Positions 11,431 to 22,478 of a stretch of 64,000 nt of DNA are shown piece by piece; positions within the stretch are counted from its first letter, which is position 1; every line of letters starts with the position of its first letter. Both the position numbers and the translations under genes were made by a program. Source of the DNA: Beta vulgaris subsp. vulgaris (taxonomy: Eukaryota > Streptophyta > Magnoliopsida > Caryophyllales > Amaranthaceae); NCBI RefSeq assembly GCF_026745355.1, contig NC_079206.1, forward strand, positions 31,452,553 through 31,516,552. The letters are read 5' to 3'. The notes beneath the pieces were generated by a model. That model was not told where the DNA came from, searched no databases, and saw nothing but the letters and a program-made list of their open reading frames with translations.

Positions 11431-11850
11431 TCATGGACAAAAAGGCTTGGAAAGCACATAAATTTTTAAGTTGGGATCTCGTCTTGGTTCAAATCTCCTT
11501 GACTCTGCTCCTTCAGCTAGATTATCTTCAGGTGTTTCATTTTCTAGATGAATTTCTTCTGCATGTTCCTCCTGAATGACAGGATCAGGAACATTTATCT
11601 CTTCTTCAGGGATATGCTTTTTGAGTACCGCAGGTGTTAGTTCCTTATCAAGGTTCACTGACTATTCAGAATGAGTCAGTCCAATTTCAAAGTCATTTTC
11701 ATGACTTAGTTCCTGCATGGAGTTAGTTTCATCGAAAATAATATGGACACTTTCCTCAACACACATTGTTCTTTTGTTGTAAACTCTATATGCTTTACTA
11801 TTTAAAGCATATCCTATAAAAACAGCCTCGCTCATCACTCCTAGCATCAA
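11431..11850 (-). pseudogene. SIRE Copia pol, integrase-RT spacer
   Basis: Two short frames (11431-11658 and 11662-11850) with GYALNSKAYRVYNKRTMCVEES at the integrase end, followed by acidic, Pro/Glu-rich sequence. This matches the C-terminal end of Copia integrase and the variable linker before RT. Stops separate the pieces. Confidence 0.75.
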
Positions 11851-12550
11851 ACTTTCCTAAATTGTCTTTAACATTGTTGTGTACAAAACATTTACAACCA
11901 AAGATTGTAAAGTATGAGATATTTGGTTTTGTTCCTTTAAGTAGCTCGTAAGCGGACTTCAAGACAATGGGTCTTAGCATGACTCTATTAATGATATAGC
12001 ACGCCGTGTTCACTGTTTCAGCCCAGAAGTTCTTTGGAAGATTGCTGGCTATATTATCATTATTCTTGCAATGTCCTCCAAAGTACGATTCCTCCTCTCC
12101 ACCACGCCATTTTGTTGTGGGGTCCGAGCTGAGAAGTTGTGATCCCGTCCTTCATTCTGTAAAACTGATCAAACTTGGAGTTTTTAAACTCCTTACCATG
12201 ATCAGAACGCAAATGCTTAATTTTAAAACCACTTACTCTTTTGTATTCTTTTAGCAAAGTTTACAAATTCATCAAATGTTTCGTCTTTGATATGAAGAAA
12301 AATAACCAAGTGTATCTTGAAAAATCATCAACTATAACAAGTACATATCTCTTACCAGATCTGCTTTGGATTCGAATATGGCCACATAAGTCCATATGAA
12401 TCAATTCAAGAGGACTTTTTGTGTGCTTACCATCTTCTTTGGTTTGAACGAGGATCTAACTTGTTTTCCTTTTACACATGGTCCACAAACTTCATAATTT
12501 GAGACCTTGATTGTTGGTAGACCAACAACTAAGTCCTTACCACTTAGCTT
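11798..12550 (-). pseudogene. SIRE Copia integrase core
   Basis: The broken frames contain HLRSDHGKEFKNSKF (a catalytic Asp region), then the ACYIINRVMLRPI and KPNISYFTIFGCKCFV blocks typical of Ty1-copia integrase. The stretch 12258-12550 codes for the N-terminal side of the core only after frame changes. The segment around the catalytic Glu is also degraded. Confidence 0.82.
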
Positions 12551-13003
12551 CTAGAGCAAGGCTATACTTGCGTGACCACACCTTTTATGCCAAAGAAGTG
12601 GTTCATTGTCGACGGCACTTGAACAAGTTAGATTGTTTCTAGGAACCAGGTTTAGGTCAACAACATAAGTGTTTCCCTTCCTAGTTCCTTCCAGAATCTT
12701 GGTTCTTGTTCCTGTATCAATAACCACACAACACTCATCAGTAAACTTCACATTGTTCCCTTTATCACAAAATTGAGAAATACTAAGTAGATTGTGTTTC
12801 AAACCCTCGACCAAAAATACATTATCTATGGAATGTGACTTAGACTTTCCTACCTTACCAACAGCTACAATATTACCTGTAAGATTCTCTCCAAATGTCA
12901 CAGTTCCTCCATAATAGGCTGCAAGCGAGAGAAATTTATTTTTATCTCCAGTCATGTGTTTAGAACAACCGCTATCGAGGTACCACAGGTTGTTCCCCCT
13001 CAC
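12551..13003 (-). pseudogene. SIRE Copia protease and integrase zinc region
   Basis: The frame begins near WYLDSGCSKHMTGD, the aspartic-protease active-site block (DSG) of Copia elements, continues through LLSISQFCDKG and ends with PLLWHKRCGHAS, the His end of the integrase HHCC zinc-binding region. Confidence 0.9.
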
Positions 13004-14808
13004 TTTAGCGTGTATCCAAAATAATTAGTCAGTGGTAGGAACCCAGTCTGACTTAGGTTCCTCTGTCAGGCTTGTATTCTTTTAACTTTCCACACTTGCT
13101 TAACTAAGCGAGTTTTCATCTCAATATGTTCTTCTCTGGAGGAACAGTGAGACACTAAGTGACCACTATTCCCACAGTAAGAGCATACTCGGCTGCTTGG
13201 AAGATCAACATATTTTTTTCATTTTGTTTTTCTTCTTGTAATTGAAACCTAATCCATTCCTTCCTTCATTTTTATACTTTTGTATCCAACTCACTGGATC
13301 AGGAAGTTTTGTTCTTGAAGATTCCAATTTCCCTTTAAGTACCAGATATTCATTTAACACTTTATCATGTTCAAACATTAATTTTTTGAAATCGGATCTG
13401 GTATTTATAGAGTAACTGGTTCCTTTAGGAATAAATAGTCGCAATTCAACCATCTCCATATTCAAGAAATAATTTTCATTTTTAGCATTTTCAAAAGCTT
13501 CTCGATTACGTCGGTTTTAATCACAAACTTCAAAGAATCTTTCCTCAATATTTGCATTTACTGTTTTAAACCAATTTGAATATTCTTTGGTGACTTCCGA
13601 GGCTTTCTCTAGATTTTCTTCTCTAATGCAGATTGCCTTGTAGTCGTCCAAAGTTTCCAAAAGTAGTTTTATTAGTTGATTCTTTGAAAGTTCTTTTAAC
13701 TCTTCTTCAATAATATTAATGTGTACCTTATTGTTTGGCAAGTCTTCTTCATCATCTGTCTTCGCCATGAGACACAGATGAGTTGTTTCCTCTTCAGGTT
13801 GTTCCCGCTCCTCGTCAGAGTATGATTCTCCCCACGCAACAACCATGGCCCTTCTCATATCAACTTTTGAGAAAGATTTATGTTGTTCCTTTCCTTTCTA
13901 CTTGTATTTACCTTTGCCTTTGTCATTTTCCCAAAGTGGACACTCCTTTATAAAGTGGTCAGGACTTCCACACTTATGACAGCTTAGCTTTGCAGATTCT
14001 TTCATGTTTTTCCCTTTATAATTCTTGTTAAAGAATTTCTTAAACTTTTTCACGATCAATGTTTCTTCCTCATCATCAGTTTTTGAATCATCTTGTTCTT
14101 CCGATTTGAGAGCCAAAGCTTTAAGTCTACCAGGGTCAGCCTCATGAGTTCCCACATGCAACTCATGCGTCAACAAGGAACCAACAAGTTGTTCAATATT
14201 GAAGGTGGTGAAATCTTTGGTTTCTTGCAAAGCTGTAACTTTTGCCATCCATTTGTCATCCTGTGGGAGACTCCTAAGTACTTTTCGTACTTGTTCCTAT
14301 GGCGTGATAGCCTTTCCTAGGGAGTCAAGCTCATTGATGATGTTGGAGAACCTAGTGAGCATATCATGAACTGACTCCTTAGGCTTCATCTGGATCAACT
14401 CATACCAGTTCATGAGCATGTCTATCTTCGATCTTTTGACTTCGCTTGTTCCTTCATGAGTAACCTGAAGAAGTTCCCACATCTGCTTGGCAAATTTACA
14501 TCCCATGATTCTATTGTGTTCATGGGGACCAAGACCACAGTGGAGAATCTTCTTGGCTAGATTGTTCATCTCCATCTTAGCGAAATCATCTTTATCATAT
14601 TTGAGAGAGGTTTGGGGATGGTCTCACCTTTTTCGTTTTTCTCAATGACTTCAAAGTTACCAATTTCTATCACTCTCCAAACTTGATAGTTCTCAGCTTT
14701 GATGAAGATTTCCATACGGTTCTTTCTCTATGGATAATGCTTGCCATTGAACATAGGTGGACGTTGAGTTGAGTAACCTTCATCCAATCTTTCTCCCGTA
14801 ATGTTCAT
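13004..14808 (-). pseudogene. SIRE Copia gag, broken
   Basis: The gag start is the ATG at 14808-14806 (MNITGERLDEGYS...). Pieces follow at 14297-14575 (capsid-like GCKFAKQMWELL), 13898-14248 with a CCHC zinc knuckle (CHKCGSPDHFIKECP), 13517-13858 and 13205-13465 (acidic, coiled-coil-like). A second, less obvious knuckle lies near 13150-13195. Frameshifts or stops occur between all pieces. The protein packages element RNA. Confidence 0.85.
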
Positions 14809-14855
14809 GATTACCAGGTACTAGCTCCTCAGGTTACTGATTTTGGAGGAACCGG

Positions 14856-14869
14856 GCTCTGATACCAAT
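14856..14869 (-). other. SIRE Copia primer-binding site (initiator tRNA-Met)
   Basis: On the minus strand it reads ATTGGTATCAGAGC, matching the usual Copia primer site complementary to the initiator Met tRNA 3' end, and it abuts the LTR at 14870. Confidence 0.88.
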
Positions 14870-15140
14870 TGTTAGTCGAGTACAAACACTTGAGCAACTA
14901 CAAGAGGGGGGGTGAATTGTAGTTGGGGAGATTTTCAATCTTTTCGCGGAAATAAAAGAATCTTTAACTAAGAAAGAGATAAATGCATAAACTTGAAAGA
15001 AATAAGAACGGGAATTTTTTACAAGGAAAACTTCCTAGGCGCAATAGGAAGAAAAACCTTGACCACGAGGGATTTTGACTCAATTCTCTTTAATAAACTT
15101 AGGCCAAAAGACTCTCTTTTGTACAACCTAATATTGGACC
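14870..15140 (-). repeat. SIRE Copia 5' LTR, first part
   Basis: Starts TGTTAGTCGAGTACAAACAC on the plus strand and aligns with the start of the LTR at 5518. It stops at GGACC (15136-15140), where the Tat Gypsy inserted, and resumes at 39652. Confidence 0.93.
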
Positions 15141-15764
15141 TGTTGTAGCCTAAAAATCAGCGGCTACCCTTATGACACATGCCACTACTTCATCCCTACA
15201 TGTGGCATTCGTTTAGGCCAAGAAAAGTACAAAGGCCTGCAGGTTTTATGGGCTAAAGTACACTTTTCTGAGGAAAAGGTGTACTGAAAAGCTCCCTTGT
15301 GACCCTAGAATTGTACTTAGGCCCAATGAAGTAAAGCCTGATCCAGCTAAAGGGTAAAGTGTATTGACCAATCAGCACTTGCCACGTGTCCTGATACTAT
15401 TGCTTAGCCAATCGGATGCTCTCAAATTAGGGTGACATCAAGGTACAACAGTCATTTCAAACAGTATAAATAATCCTTGAAATCAAGAGAAAGGTACGTT
15501 TTTTCAGAGCATAGTACTGTTATTCTGCCATAAATTCTCTCTCTCTCTACTTTCTCTCTCTAAAAGTTCCTTAATATCGCTGATATCTGACTTAAGCATC
15601 GGAGGAGGAGATACCACCCAAACCTCCAGGGTGGGTCCCTTTTTGCAGGTTGCTGGTCTAGTTTGCACCGGGATCTGAGCTAATCATTGTTGCACAAGTC
15701 TCCAAAATAAGAATCCGAAGTTGGGAGTTGTTGTATTAGTTTACTAGTTTCATACTACGTAACA
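15141..15764 (+). repeat. Tat Gypsy 5' LTR
   Basis: 624 bp, close in sequence to the 3' LTR at 39017-39646 by eye. It carries a TATA box at 15465 and (CT)n after it. Confidence 0.94.
15465..15472 (+). promoter_or_regulatory. TATA box of Tat Gypsy LTR
   Basis: TATAAATA inside the 5' LTR, conserved at 39341-39348 in the 3' LTR. A CT-rich stretch follows about 60-80 bases downstream. Likely the start of element transcription. Confidence 0.6.
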
Positions 15765-15781
15765 TTTGGCGCCGTCTGTGG
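15765..15781 (+). other. Tat Gypsy primer-binding site
   Basis: TTTGGCGCCGTCTGTGG directly follows the LTR end; this is a common primer site of plant Tat-type Gypsy elements. I do not assign the tRNA. Confidence 0.75.
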
Positions 15782-15793
15782 AGAGATGCAACA

Positions 15794-15975
15794 ATGACGG
15801 ATTGTCATTCATCGAATGTCGAAAGGAACAGAAGTTTTAGAGTTCAAGTGGAAGACACAGTGGATGACGAGAGGCCACCCCGTGGACGGGACATAGGTCA
15901 TGCTGCCGTCCATCTGGAGGGTAGAACCGTGACTCCGGTCATCCAGGAAAACCTTTATCATCTAGTGACAGCTGC
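15794..15975 (+). pseudogene. Tat Gypsy gag, N-terminal fragment
   Basis: The ATG at 15794 opens a frame that runs into the left end of the Tekay element at 15976. The last codons read ...LVTAA. The frame resumes in phase just after the Tekay right end and duplicated target (28517), which shows that the Tekay split an open gag gene. The last part of the raw open frame (to 16045) is Tekay LTR and not gag. Confidence 0.85.
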
Positions 15976-18295
15976 TGTAACAGCCCAAACCTCTACTAAA
16001 CTTAATCAACATCGTTTAATCACAACGGAAGCGTTATCAAACTAAGATTTGGACTATTACCATGACATTCTCAAATTATAAGGAAGAGAATATCGAATTA
16101 CCTCAAAAACATACTTTATACATTACTTAATGCATACAAAGCTGTCCTCATAAGAGCTCTTAGGTTACATACACCAAAAACTGACTAAAGTTCAATAGCC
16201 TATCACTTGCTTAACTATGTAAACATATGTATATAGATGTCATTACTTAATTTACATTATTGAAAGTAAAAGTAAACACCTTCATCACATATCCTCGTAC
16301 CAACCTGCATCAAAATCAAACTCTGCCACCCACCGAGTGACAGGCCACAGAAATGACAAAACAAACAGCAAAGCTGAGTACACACTGTATAATAGAAAAT
16401 ACAAGTTTAGGTGTATTTTGAAAACTACCACATAGTTATAATAACAGATAATCACCCTTAACTTAGTTACTATGAACGCGAGTGGAGAGGGGTACCACGC
16501 AGTACCAGCTGTCTCCAAACTAGTGAGGGTCGTCACCCAGCCTTTTATTGTTATGCTTGCAAGACTTACCCGGACATGTCCTATAACGCCAGGAATTAGC
16601 CCCTCCTGAAGGCAACAGCTAGGGACTCTACCCGCCCTAACGGGGTGCCTATTCATGCCTCACTTTCATATTTATAAAATAAGATATTTAATGGTTTATA
16701 CTTTAAACCTCAATACTCAAAATTCTTATAACAACTCATCCTTAATACTCAGAACTCTTATCAACTCCTTTCAATTACCCTTACTTTGATAGTTGAGAAG
16801 ATTTAGGGTTTTCATACTTAAAACTAGTTTTTAACATAATAACTTTGATAGAACTTAACCAATTATGTCTTAGGGACTTAAATAATACTCAAACATATAT
16901 TTCATCAAGAGATTACCAATTATCAATTACTATATAAGTTCATGTACTAAGCACATCCCATTTAGAAGCATAATCGTAATGACTTAGTGTATAAGTGTTG
17001 TTTAGGTCAATTGAAACATCTCTAATGAACCTTAGCATGTTATACTTATGTAATATACTCAATATACACATAATAATACACATATCATACATAAATTCAT
17101 TTCATAAACATGCTTTACACAAAGAAAAAAATCACTTAACTATAAGATGGAAATATCTAGGTAAACCAAACTAAGTGTGTACCTTAACTAAGGATGCTTA
17201 AAGCTCACGAAATTCCTTAATCCACTTGGTTAACTACTCCTACAGCTTCCCCTGAATGTATAAAATGCTAAAGATTAGTTTCAACAAGCTTATAGATATG
17301 AAAAACTAAGCTTAAATACAAGAGATGTAAACTGTTGAACTTACAGCAACTTATGTGATCTTTGAACAAGGTTTTCTATATGATTTTATGGTCTAAAGGT
17401 TGGAACCAAAGCTTGTACAACTCTGTATGGATGTTTAGAAGAGTTCTATGTAGAGAAAAGTGGGTGTCAAAGAGGAGAAAATATGAGAAAGGAGACGAAA
17501 ACCCAGAACAGCCTTTTATAGCCTGTTCTGGCGGTACCCAAGGAGGAGGGAAAGGTATCTGGGCAACGTCGGTTTCTTGGAGTTTCTGTGTGATTCTTAC
17601 TTAAGGTGTTAGCCTTTGGTGTTGGCTATCATGCATCAAAGGGCTTTGAGAGATCGACACTTGAGTAGCTGCTAAGCAGCTTTCTTTGAGGATAGGTCTG
17701 AGCTGTAATTTCAGCTGGCCAGGTTTTACTATGTAAGCAATTTACCTTATTAAGCCACGTAATTCTTGGGCTTAAATGACCATTTTAACCTTAAGACATC
17801 TTAAGCATGTCATATATCAAGTTTGGTTAGGTTCTGAGCTCGGATTCAATCCCGAAAGGCTCTTTAACTGGAAGGTCATCGTTACCCGATAAAACAATCT
17901 CATACGATTTTCACAATCTTAATGTTTAAGGCTCTCAAGGACTTTTCAACTTATCTATTGGTTTCCAAAGTCTTCTTATCCAATAAGAATGGTAGATCTT
18001 ACCTACTTTTGTCCTCGTATGGTGTTGGAGAGTATTCTAATCTACTTTAAGCACTACAACCAAATGAAACTTAGCATAACTGATAGTTTCAAGTAACTAT
18101 CTTCCACCTAGAACCTTAAAATCCTATAACTCTATATGAAGTAGTCAATTAACTTACGTAAAACATATAAGTTAACTAATTAAACATAATATCATAGGAA
18201 ATACACAGTTAGACTGCTCTGTAGTTACTTTAATACGATCTCATGCTTTAGCACATAATCAGGGTTTTGAGTTAGGGCTTCTTAGGGCTATTACA
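15976..18295 (-). repeat. Tekay 3' LTR
   Basis: 2320 bp. It differs from the 5' copy by few substitutions plus short indels. The clearest is a loss of 27 bases near 16472 relative to the right copy (26661-26690), between two ATG words, which looks like a microhomology deletion. Confidence 0.95.
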
Positions 18296-18315
18296 TTCTA
18301 CCCCTCTTAAAAGAA
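18296..18315 (-). other. Tekay polypurine tract
   Basis: On the minus strand the bases next to the 3' LTR are purine-rich (AAAAGAGGGGTAGAA at its end), the expected plus-strand primer site. Confidence 0.75.
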
Positions 18316-18345
18316 GTTTCGTCCTCGAAACTTGAAATATTTACC

Positions 18346-18597
18346 TTATTGGAATAATTGTGGATATCGATCCCGCATATCAGATTCTTTTTCCCAAGTA
18401 GCCTCTTCTTCTCCGTGATTAGACCACAACACCTTTACAAGCGGAATTGTTTTCTGTCTTAATACTTTTTCTCGATGGTCTAATATTTGTAACGGTTTTT
18501 CTTCATATGTTAATGTCTCATCTATCTTCAGTGGTTCATAGGATAGCACGTGGGATGGGTCATGAATATATTTCCTCAATTGAGACACATGAAACAC
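18346..18597 (-). pseudogene. Tekay integrase C-terminal end with chromodomain
   Basis: The 83-aa frame starts MFHVSQLRKYIHDPSHVL and contains a chromodomain-like block (VLRQKTIPLVKVLWSNH, EATWEKESDMRDRYPQLF), the C-terminal module of chromoviruses thought to guide insertion by binding histone marks. A one-base slip near 18595 separates it from the integrase core frame; the two frames overlap by 22 bases. Confidence 0.92.
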
Positions 18598-19658
18598 TTA
18601 TGTACTTTGGACAGTTCCACGGGTAGAGCAAGTTCGTATGCTACCTCTCCAATTCTACTCAGAATCTCATATGGACCGACATACTTTGGACTTAGTTTCC
18701 CCTTTGCTCCAAATCTTTTCACTCCCCGTGTAGGTGAAATCTTGAGAAATACTTTATCTCCAACTTCAAATTCTAACTTTCTCCTTCTTAAGTCAGCATA
18801 CTTCTTCTGACGATCTTGTGCCGCTTTCATCTTTTCCTGAATCATTTTAATATGCTCCATTGTCTCTTGAATTAATTCAGGTCCAGTTGATACTTGATAA
18901 TTTAAGTCATCCCAACATATCGGCATACGACACCTTCGACCGTACAGTGCTTCATAAGGAGCCATTCCAATGCTTGAATGATGGCTATTATTATATGAAA
19001 ACACAATTAGTGCTAAATGATCCTCCCATGATCCTTGGAGTTCCATTACACAAGCTCGTAGCATGTCTTCTAGTGTTTGAATTGTTCTTTCTGTCTGTCC
19101 ATCAGTAGACGGATGAAATGCTGTACTCATATTTAGTCGTGTTCCAAATGCTTCTTGTAACTTCTCCCAAAAATGGGATAGAAAACGAGTATCTCTATCG
19201 GAGATGATAGTCCGTGGGGTACCATGCAATCGTATGATCTCTTGAATATATGCATCTGCCATCTGCTTCATTGTCCAAGTAGTCTTCATGGCAATAAATC
19301 TACCCGTCTTTGTCAGTCTGTCCACAATCACCCATATAGAATCTTTTGACTTTCTTGAGCGAGGCAATCCTATGATAAAATCCATAGATACAGAGTCCCA
19401 CTTCCAATCAGGTATTGGTAAAGGTTGTAGCATCCCTGGCATCTTCCCTCGATCGAATTTAATCTTTTGACATGTCAAACACTTTGCCACAAATCTCGAA
19501 GCATCTCGTTTAAGTCCCTTCCACCAAAATGTTTTCTTGAGGTCCTTCACAAGTTTATCTCTTCCTGGGTGAATGGAATAAGGGCTATTATGGGATTCCC
19601 TTAAAATTTTATCCTTCAATTCACGGTCATCTGGAATACACCATCGATTATGAATCAT
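18576..19658 (-). pseudogene. Tekay integrase
   Basis: A 360-aa frame with zinc-binding region (HPGRDKLVKDL, CLTCQKIKFDRG), catalytic Asp in DSVSMDFIIGLPRS, second Asp in TIISDRDTRF, catalytic Glu in DGQTERTIQ, and the GPYEILSRIG module. All three D, D, E residues are present. It inserts cDNA into the host chromosome. The frame is shifted at both ends: near 19718 relative to RNase H, and at the chromodomain. Confidence 0.95.
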
Positions 19659-19717
19659 AATACCTCCATTCTCATGAAGGTGAAAATCAGTAGATTCCCC
19701 ATTTTCTATCTTACATC

Positions 19718-20218
19718 TTATGTCTTCAGGAATGGGTCATGTTGTTGTTTCTGAATAATTTCATCGAATAAAGTTGGTTGAATAGTCATTGCATTAAGGA
19801 TACCTTGAGCTTCTCCTTTTTGTACAATGACTAGGTCTAATCTCCTCATCTCCTCATAAATTTCTTGTGGTACAGAAATGAGTCCATTCACCATTCTTCT
19901 AGGTATTCGACTTAGAGCATCAGCCACTCGATTGGCTTTTCCTGGATGATATTGGATGTCTATCTCATAGTCCTTGATCAATTCCAACCACCTTCGCTGT
20001 CGCATATTCAATTCCTTCTGTGTGAAGATATACTTTAAACTTTTATGATCAGTAAAGATTTTACATGGAACACCATATAGATAGTGTCTCCACAACTTCA
20101 AAGCAAATACAACAGCAGCTAACTCCAAGTCGTGCACAGGATAATTTCCCTCATGAGGTCTCAATTGTCTAGAGGCATAAGCTATAACTTTCCCTTTCTG
20201 CATCAATACACATCCCAA
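19718..20218 (-). pseudogene. Tekay RNase H
   Basis: The frame contains [50 protein letters not shown] and [12 protein letters not shown], the Ty3-gypsy RNase H blocks. It is cut from RT by a frameshift near 20250 and ends in a stop before the integrase linker. Confidence 0.93.
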
Positions 20219-20363
20219 CCCTTCTTTTGATGCATCACTGTATATCTCTATTCCTCCTTATCAGTCGGCAGGGTTAACACGGGTGCGCTAGTTAACTTTC
20301 GCTTCAATTCTTGAAAAGCCTTCTCACTTTTTTCCGACCATTGGAATTTCACATTTTTCCGTA

Positions 20364-20988
20364 TCAGTGATGTAATATAATAGGCAGGGAAATCCTTGAA
20401 AAGTTATCCACAAACTTCCTATAATACCCTGCTAAACCCATAAAACTCCGTACTTCTGAAATATTTGTTGGTACTGGCCATTCCACAATCGCCTTTATCT
20501 TCTCAGGATCAACCATCACTCCCTCTTTTGAAATTACATGCCCTAAGAATGATACTTCAGATAACCAAAAATTACACTTACTTAACTTAGCATATAACTT
20601 CTTTTCTCTCAGTACATTTAATACTATCCGTAAATGATCCTCGTGGTCTCTTTTATTCTTCGAATACACTAGTATATCATCAATAAAGACCACTACGAAT
20701 TGATCTAAATAAGCCTTAAAATATCTCTGCATTAAATCCATAAATGCAGCTGGAGCATTCGTCAACCCAAAAGGCATTACCACAAACTCATAATGACCAT
20801 ATCTTGTTCTAAACGCTGTTTTAGAAATATCTTCATCAGCAATCCTCATTTGATGGTATCCTGATCTCAAATCTATCTTGGAGAAAACCTCAACACCTTT
20901 TAACTGGTCAAATAAATCATCTATTCTAGGAGAGGATATCTATTCTTGACTGTAATTTTATTAATCTCCCTGTAATCTATACACAGTC
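20364..20988 (-). pseudogene. Tekay reverse transcriptase
   Basis: [36 protein letters not shown] and the polymerase motif FIDDILVYS (two catalytic Asp) are present, followed by [16 protein letters not shown] and [10 protein letters not shown]. Frame breaks occur near 20380 and 20900-20990, where the start of the RT domain joins the upstream frame. Confidence 0.93.
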
Positions 20989-22089
20989 TCATTGTTCCAT
21001 CTTTCTTCTTAACGAATACACAGGGGCTCCCCATGGAGATACACTTGGTCTAATGTATCCCTTCTGCAACAACTCCTCTAATTGTTTCTTTAATTCAACC
21101 ATCTCTGCAGGGGCCATACGGTATGGACTTCTGGAAATAGGCGTAGCTCCTGGCACTAAATCGATGTGAAAGTTCACTACACGTCTAGGGGGTAATCCAG
21201 GTAATTCTTCCGGAAATACATCTGGGAATTCCTTCACTATCGGAATTTCTTCTACTTTTAAGGGACTTGTGGTTGTGTCAATTACATGGCACAAATAAGC
21301 ATTTCTCCCTCTTCTTACCTCCTTAGCAATCTTCATCATGGAAACAATTTTCACTCTCGATTTCTTCATAACTCCTTGATATACGATTTTACCACCTTGT
21401 GGAGTTTTTAACTGGATCGTCTGTGCTTCACATTCAATTACAGCTTCATATTTACTAAGCCAGTCCATTCCCAAAATTACATCATAATACCCTAATTCAA
21501 ATTGTACCAAATCGGCCATCAACTCAGTACCCGCTATACTTATACAACATTCTTTACATAAATTCTCACACTTAACTCGTAAACCATCAGGAAGGTCTAT
21601 TGCTAAGTCAATTTTTGACTGTTTTGGGGTTGGATTCAATCTTTTAAGCAACGAATGGGATATAAAGGAGTTGGATGCTCCAGAATCAAAAAGAACATAT
21701 GCAGGTACATAATTCACAAGGAAAGTTCCGGAGATTACATTACCTCCATCTTTAACAAGTTCAGCCTCCCCGCTTCCATTGGCATCCAGATTATCATTTT
21801 CGACAAACTCGGGTTGTGCCTCTTCTTCAGTGCCCATGGCATACATTCTTCCAGCTACCTTCCCTGGATTGGCATACGATCCTCTTTGATTATTGCGATT
21901 AAAAGTCGATGCACCTTGGTTCCCTTTTGCATTACTCATTCCGAATCTGCTAGGTCCAGTTTGTGTTCTTACATATCCAGCTTCCTTCACATTCTTCTTA
22001 GTCGTTTCGGGGCAGTCTTTAGCAATGTGCCCAGGTTTCTTGCACTCAAAACATATAGACTTTCCTTCACAATTCCTTCCAAAATGCAT
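20989..22089 (-). pseudogene. Tekay gag zinc knuckle, protease and RT start
   Basis: A 366-aa frame: CCHC knuckle CFECKKPGHIAKDCP near the N-terminal end, a linker, protease with active-site VLFDSGASNSFIS (Asp-Ser-Gly), GMDWLSKYEAVIEC, then the RT start VPGATPISRSPYRMAPAE and [18 protein letters not shown]. It ends in a frameshift inside RT. Confidence 0.93.
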
Positions 22090-22478
22090 CCTTCCACATC
22101 GAAAACATCCTCGATTTTTGGTTGAGTAGGTTGTTGAAAGTTTGGCGTACGTACAATCGGTTGAACAACTCGAGGCTTCTTACTTTTCTCTTCTTCCTCG
22201 CTACCAAAATTCCTTCTTTTGTTTATTTCGTTCTCTTTTTCACTAATCCTTTCTTGCGCCAATGCTCTATCATATAATTCTTGAAAATTGATACAATGTC
22301 CAACTCTCTTCTGATAAGTGAAATTCAATCCTTCGAAATACCGTGTCACCTTGAACTTTTCCGACTTCACTAAGTCAGGTGCGAATCGGGATAGCTCGAC
22401 AAACTTCGCCGTATATTCTACTATCGACATCTTACCCTGACGTAAGGTAAGGAATTCACACTCCTTCTTAGTCTGAAG
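22090..22478 (-). pseudogene. Tekay gag, C-terminal part
   Basis: Begins directly at the CACTA insertion with KKECEFLTLRQGKMSIVEY, continues with KFVELSRFAPDL (retrotransposon gag domain) and a Lys/Glu-rich linker. The frame changes near 22089 before the zinc knuckle. Confidence 0.9.
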